A stretch of 26,177 nucleotides of DNA, taken from Glaesserella parasuis. GTDB lineage: Bacteria; Pseudomonadota; Gammaproteobacteria; Enterobacterales; Pasteurellaceae. The notes below the pieces were generated by a model that saw nothing but the letters and a program-made list of their open reading frames with translations, was not told the DNA's origin and ran no database searches. Location: positions 5,820 to 31,996 of the forward strand of contig NZ_MUXW01000051.1 in assembly GCF_002015085.1 (NCBI RefSeq), in the 5' to 3' direction. Both the position numbers and the translations under genes were made by a program. Of the stretch, positions 22,752 to 26,177 are shown piece by piece. Positions within the stretch are counted from its first letter, which is position 1; each line of letters begins with the position of its first letter.

Positions 22752-24641
22752 CTATTTCTGAGCTTCTTTTTTCGCCTTCGCCCTTGCAATCGCTGCTGCA
22801 ACTGCTGCTTTTCTTGAATCTTCCGCAACTTCAGCTTTTGCAACATTTTCATCAGAAACCACCGCTTGCTGTGCTTCTTTCTTCGCTTTTGCTCTGGCTA
22901 AAGCTGCCGCAACTGCCGCTTTGCGTGGATCATTCCCCTCGCCCGCTTGCGGGAGAGGGACAAATTCAAGCGACGTAATGTCGCGAGAATCAGGGAGAGG
23001 GCTAACTTCCACCTGCTTCGCCAACCGTCTTGCCTTACGTTGTGCCATCAATTCGCTGTTATCTGGCTCACCGTTGGCTTTGGTTTGAACTGGGGTAGCC
23101 GTTTCTGCTTTTTTCGCTTTCAAGCGTTCAAGTGCCGCTTTAACTGGGTCTTCCCCTTGACTATTTGCCACTTCTTCACGACGTTTTTCTGCAGCTTGTT
23201 GAATACGCGCCGTGCGAGCTTCTTTCTCTTTATTTAAACGGGCTTCACGAGTTTCAAAACGGATCTTCGCTTCTTCCGCTTGTTTGGCTTTTTGATCGAC
23301 TTCTTGGATCTTGGCTTTTTCTTGGCGGAAATACTGAATAAGCGGAATGTAACTAGGGCAAACGTAGGCACAAACACCGCACTCTATACAAGCATCTAAA
23401 TGGTATTCCTTTGATTTATCGTGATCTTCTGCACGGGCAAACCAGTAAAGTTGTTGCGGTAACAAATCGACAGGACAAGCATCAGAACAGCTTGAACAAC
23501 GAATACAATTTCGCTCTGGTTCTGGCGGTGCATATTCAAAGTGATCAGGGGCGATAATACAGTTTGCTGTTTTGGTAACCGGTGATTGTAGTGACGGCAA
23601 AATAAAGCCCATCATCGGCCCACCTAAAAAGACAGGAAAACGTTCATCCGCTTGATAATCCACTTGTTCAAGCAAATGCAAAATCGGCGTGCCGAGCCTT
23701 GCCCAAACGTTGCCTTTATTGCGGATTTTATCGCCCGTCAGCGTCACCACTCGCTCAATTAACGGCTCATCGTCCATTACCGCACGTTTTACTGCAAATG
23801 CCGTTCCGACATTGTGCATCACAATGCCCATCTCAATGGTTCGTTTACCTTGCGGAATTTCTAGCCCTGTCAGTACTTGCACCAACTGATCGCTTGCCCC
23901 CGACGGATATTTAGTCGGGATCACTCGCACGCTAATATCATTTGCACCTTTTAACGCCTTTTCGACCGCTTGTATCGCTTTCGGTTTATTATCTTCAATG
24001 GCGATCACCACTTCTTCAGGGCGAAGCACATAGCGTAAAATCCGCACACCTTCGATCATCTCATCGGCATAATCTTGCATTAAACGATCATCACAGGTGA
24101 TATAAGGTTCGCATTCTGCACCGTTAATAATCAATAACTTACAGCGTTTATCGGCAAAATGTAATTTGTGTGATGTTGGGAAGACCGCACCGCCTAAGCC
24201 TGCGATCCCGGCTTGGTAAACTTTTTGAATAATCTGATCGCTTGTTAGGCTTAAAAAATCATCAATCGGCTGACGTTCGATCCACTTATCTTCGCCGTCC
24301 GTTTCAATCACAATGGTTAATTCGGGTAAGCCAGACGGGTGTGATGAAACGTGGGGCTGAATAGCGACCACTTTTCCTGAAGTCGGACTATGAACAGGCA
24401 GTTGGCGATAATTATCCCCTTTCGTCAAGGCTTGCCCTTTCAGCACCAAATCCCCTTGCTGAACAATCACGTCCCCAGCCGTTCCCGAATGTTGCAACAC
24501 AGGCACATAGAAAAATTTCGGCAGATGTAACGAACGGATCGGCTTTTGGTTCGACTGTTTTTTCATTTCAGGCGGGTGGATACCGCCAGGGAAATCCCAT
24601 AACTTTCCTTCACGAATACGGCTTAATACATCAGCTTGCAT
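22752..24641 (-). CDS. rnfC: Electron transport complex subunit RnfC
   Basis: A 629-residue peripheral subunit thought to take electrons from NADH. The N-terminus GKLWDFPGGIHPPEMKKQSN is followed by a biotinyl-like segment, then a complex I 51-kDa-like NADH/FMN domain (AGIAGLGGAVFPTSHKL, INGAECEPYITCDDR). Two 4Fe-4S motifs follow, CIRCSSCSDACP (379-390) and CIECGVCAYVCP (418-429). The long tail (about 440-629) is a charged Ala/Lys/Glu coiled coil with three repeats of the type DPRKAAVAAALARAKAKKEA. A 66-bp palindromic element (22936-23001) interrupts this tail in frame. The frame opens at 24671, but ATG 24641 has GGGGGAAG upstream and the family N-terminus. It overlaps rnfB by 11 bases. Confidence 0.94.
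   Translation of the reverse strand: MQADVLSRIREGKLWDFPGGIHPPEMKKQSNQKPIRSLHLPKFFYVPVLQHSGTAGDVIVQQGDLVLKGQALTKGDNYRQLPVHSPTSGKVVAIQPHVSSHPSGLPELTIVIETDGEDKWIERQPIDDFLSLTSDQIIQKVYQAGIAGLGGAVFPTSHKLHFADKRCKLLIINGAECEPYITCDDRLMQDYADEMIEGVRILRYVLRPEEVVIAIEDNKPKAIQAVEKALKGANDISVRVIPTKYPSGASDQLVQVLTGLEIPQGKRTIEMGIVMHNVGTAFAVKRAVMDDEPLIERVVTLTGDKIRNKGNVWARLGTPILHLLEQVDYQADERFPVFLGGPMMGFILPSLQSPVTKTANCIIAPDHFEYAPPEPERNCIRCSSCSDACPVDLLPQQLYWFARAEDHDKSKEYHLDACIECGVCAYVCPSYIPLIQYFRQEKAKIQEVDQKAKQAEEAKIRFETREARLNKEKEARTARIQQAAEKRREEVANSQGEDPVKAALERLKAKKAETATPVQTKANGEPDNSELMAQRKARRLAKQVEVSPLPDSRDITSLEFVPLPQAGEGNDPRKAAVAAALARAKAKKEAQQAVVSDENVAKAEVAEDSRKAAVAAAIARAKAKKEAQK
22936..23001. repeat. Palindromic repeat element inserted in frame in rnfC
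   Basis: An 11-position stem with one mismatch (22936-22946 with 22949-22959), a second 5-bp stem (22970-22974 with 22980-22984), and a second copy of GGGAGAGGG (22993-23001, also at 22951-22959) form a 66-bp block. It adds 22 codons to the RnfC tail (SPLPDSRDITSLEFVPLPQAGEG) without breaking the frame. The peptide is unlike the surrounding Ala/Lys-rich sequence and has the SPLP...AGEG look of translated bacterial intergenic palindromes. Confidence 0.8.
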
Positions 24642-25239
24642 TACTTCCCCCAACCACAATTTTCTTTTCAACTTCAGTGGTATTCACAATCGGGATCACC
24701 AAATTCGCATCAAATTTCCAGTTCCAGTTTTGTGTCGTTTGTTTCACTTTTATCATTTCAATACAATCAGTCGGGCAAGGGGCAACACAGAGTTCACACC
24801 CTGTACAAAAATCGGCAATCACCGTATGCATCGCTTTGTTTGTCCCGACAATCGCATCAACAGGGCAAGCTGCAATGCATTTGGTACAGCCGATACACAA
24901 CTCTTCGTGAATATACGCCACCTTTGCCACGGGCTCTTCGCCTGATGTTTCAGGAACATCAACCCCAAGCAATTCAGCGATTTTCACCACCGTTGCTTGC
25001 CCACCCGGGATACATTTCGTAATGTCATCGCCATTTGCCACCGCTTCCGCATAGGGCTTACAACCAGGGTAGCCACATTGTCCACATTGGCTTTGTGGTA
25101 ACAAGGCATCGATCTGTTCAACAATTGGATCGGCTTCAACTTTCAGCTTAACCGATGAATAGCCCAGCATCGCCCCAAAAACCAAGGCAATCGCTGCAAT
25201 CGCAAGTAAAATATAGAGAATAATGGAATGATCGAACAT
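24631..25239 (-). CDS. rnfB: Electron transport complex subunit RnfB
   Basis: A 202-residue iron-sulfur subunit. An N-terminal membrane helix (about 6-28) is followed by a 4Fe-4S domain (Cys52, 55, 60, 77; CGQCGYPGC) and two ferredoxin-type 4Fe-4S clusters (CIGCTKCIAACP 115-126; CTGCELCVAPCP 145-156). It passes electrons between RnfC/ferredoxin and the membrane flavin subunits. Its start overlaps the rnfA stop by one base (TAATG) and its end overlaps the rnfC start by 11 bases, so translation is coupled throughout rnfABC. Confidence 0.95.
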   Translation of the reverse strand: MFDHSIILYILLAIAAIALVFGAMLGYSSVKLKVEADPIVEQIDALLPQSQCGQCGYPGCKPYAEAVANGDDITKCIPGGQATVVKIAELLGVDVPETSGEEPVAKVAYIHEELCIGCTKCIAACPVDAIVGTNKAMHTVIADFCTGCELCVAPCPTDCIEMIKVKQTTQNWNWKFDANLVIPIVNTTEVEKKIVVGGSNAS

Positions 25240-25820
25240 TAGATTTTTACCAAACCTGTAAAGCCCATAAAGGCTAATGACATCAACCCTGCGGTAATTA
25301 ACGCAATGGACGCACCTTGAAAGGCTCTAGGCACATCTGCTGCAACCAACCGCTCACGCAAAGCTGAAAAAAGCACTAAAACTAATGAAAACCCTGCCGC
25401 CGCACCGAAGCCGTAAAGCACAGACTGCACAAGATTATTAGATAAATTCACGTTCAACAACGCCACCCCTAATACCGCACAGTTAGTAGTAATCAGTGGC
25501 AAATAGATACCCAGTAAACGATAAAGAGCAGGGCTGGTTTTGTGTACGATCATTTCAGTTAATTGCACAATCACCGCAATCACCAAAATAAAGACCAAGG
25601 TGCGTAAAAACTGAGCTTCAAGGGGAACGAGCAGATAGGTTTCGACCAAATAAGCAGAAAGCGAAGCGACCGTCAAAACGAAAGTTGTCGCCATACCCAT
25701 ACCGATAGCTGTTTCAACCTTTTTCGACACGCCCATAAACGGACAAAGCCCCAAGAATTTCACAAGCACGAAGTTATTGATTAACGCCGTACTGATAATT
25801 AACAGAATATACTCAACCAT
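25239..25820 (-). CDS. rnfA: Electron transport complex subunit RnfA
   Basis: A 193-residue integral membrane subunit with six hydrophobic helices. The start MVEYILLIISTALINNFVLVKFLGLCPFMGVSKK and the central LITTNCAVLGVALLN are diagnostic for RnfA. The cysteines in LGLCPF and TTNCAVLG match the pair that, with RnfE, binds an iron-sulfur cluster inside the membrane in solved Rnf/NQR complexes. It is the first gene of the rnf block. A promoter is visible at 25865-25893, and an insertion sequence lies 104 bases upstream of the start. Confidence 0.95.
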   Translation of the reverse strand: MVEYILLIISTALINNFVLVKFLGLCPFMGVSKKVETAIGMGMATTFVLTVASLSAYLVETYLLVPLEAQFLRTLVFILVIAVIVQLTEMIVHKTSPALYRLLGIYLPLITTNCAVLGVALLNVNLSNNLVQSVLYGFGAAAGFSLVLVLFSALRERLVAADVPRAFQGASIALITAGLMSLAFMGFTGLVKI

Positions 25821-25864
25821 TTAACCCACGAATTTATCATCAGAAAATCTAAAAAATGTCGTGT

Positions 25865-25893
25865 ATTATCGGCTTTTTTGCTGTAATGAACAA
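25865..25893 (-). promoter_or_regulatory. Probable rnf operon promoter
   Basis: On the minus strand TTGTTC (25888-25893), a 17-base spacer and GATAAT (25865-25870) form a sigma70-type promoter about 45 bases upstream of the rnfA start. It lies entirely between rnfA and the IS left end at about 25924, so the insertion leaves the core promoter intact but cuts off upstream sites. Confidence 0.6.
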
Positions 25894-25923
25894 CCTATTT
25901 ACATCAACTCACTTACAAGCGAC

Positions 25924-26177
25924 CAGGGCAAGATCGCATCTTTCTCAAATTTATGATCTAATACACCTTAATTATCCATATCAAATCAGGTTGTAAAATG
26001 AGCGTTTTTTGTTTTTTTGAAAATTTATCCGACCCACGAGCCTATAATCAAAAACACCACTTTTTAGACATCGTTTTTCTCGTCGTCAGTGCCGTGATGT
26101 CGGGGGCAAACAGCTGGACTGAAATCAAACTTTTTGGCGAATTACATTTGGATTGGTTGCGAAAATATCGTCCTTTT
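25924..26177 (+). mobile_element. ISAs1-family insertion sequence, left end (continues past window)
   Basis: A transposase start at 25998 is preceded by a likely terminal repeat beginning CAGGGCAAGATCGCATC at about 25924. The other end, terminal repeat partner and target duplication lie outside the window, so the exact boundary is inferred. Confidence 0.7.
25998..26177 (+). CDS. ISAs1-family transposase, N-terminal part
   Basis: Sixty codons from ATG 25998 run to the window edge with no stop. The peptide ENLSDPRAYNQKHHFLDIVF, VVSAVMSGANSWTEIK and FGELHLDWLRKY is the N-terminal DDE_Tnp_1-associated domain of ISAs1-family transposases (compare the family pattern LPDPR...HSLLDIL..A..CGA.SW.EI..FG). 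The catalytic DDE residues would lie downstream, so whether the element is intact is unknown. It is divergent from rnfA. Confidence 0.88.
   Translation, partial: MSVFCFFENLSDPRAYNQKHHFLDIVFLVVSAVMSGANSWTEIKLFGELHLDWLRKYRPF

Noticed and set aside
22721..22978. 85-codon plus-strand ORF over the end of rnfC
   Set aside because: It is antisense to the repetitive Ala/Lys-rich RnfC tail, and its Leu/Pro-rich composition is a by-product of that.
1..26177. CRISPR array, tRNA/rRNA gene, prophage or defence island
   Set aside because: No regularly spaced direct repeats, no cloverleaf-like sequence and no such protein families were found. Apart from the right-edge IS and the repeats described, the window is mostly core metabolism.

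Overview
The window is chromosomal DNA from a gammaproteobacterium of the family Pasteurellaceae. Proteins such as HrpA, TyrS, LolD/LolE, Ndh, LpxM and the Rnf (Rsx) complex resemble their E. coli and Haemophilus counterparts. The DNA is AT-rich and carries eight exact copies of the uptake-signal core ACAAGCGGT, on either strand, at 2241, 4625, 5984, 6638, 6655, 12561, 18584 and 23965. This is the Actinobacillus/Mannheimia-type signal rather than the H. influenzae AAGTGCGGT type, so a Mannheimia/Actinobacillus/Bibersteinia-like organism is the best guess. Species cannot be fixed from the sequence alone.

Layout, left to right. 2-2497 is the 3' part of hrpA, entering from the left edge. It is followed by a short gap with a perfect Fur box and an intrinsic terminator (a candidate iron-regulated small RNA), then tyrS. 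alr is convergent with tyrS. qmcA-ybbJ (SPFH protein plus NfeD-like partner) is divergent from alr. 6692-9408 holds two NCS2-type nucleobase permeases on the minus strand, uraA and an adenine permease gene, each with a PurR-type operator upstream. 9595-10343 is a graveyard: a decayed ygiC-like gene and a relic duplicate of the uraA 5' end. ydfG and can follow on the minus strand. lolD-lolE lies on the plus strand. A PurR-controlled amidohydrolase gene (14139-15125) has an unusual leader with a short ORF and two terminators. tcdA and ndh come next on the minus strand. From 25820 down to 17812 there is one tightly packed minus-strand block: rnfA, rnfB, rnfC, a UPF0126/TRIC-like membrane protein gene, rnfD, rnfG, rnfE, lpxM and a SAM methyltransferase. 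The right edge is the left end of an ISAs1-family insertion sequence with a transposase cut off by the window end.

Functional themes. Three PurR-type boxes link uracil uptake, adenine uptake and a deaminase-like amidohydrolase into a likely salvage regulon. Ndh and Rnf are membrane NADH-linked electron-transfer systems. LpxM and LolDE serve outer-membrane lipid A and lipoprotein biogenesis. No CRISPR array, tRNA or rRNA gene, phage, or defence system is visible. The most promising unexplained signals are the Fur-box/terminator unit at 2534-2637, the pyrBI-like leader at 15126-15350, palindromic repeats embedded in frame inside rnfC (and perhaps hrpA), and the repeat-flanked gene inserted in the rnf operon.
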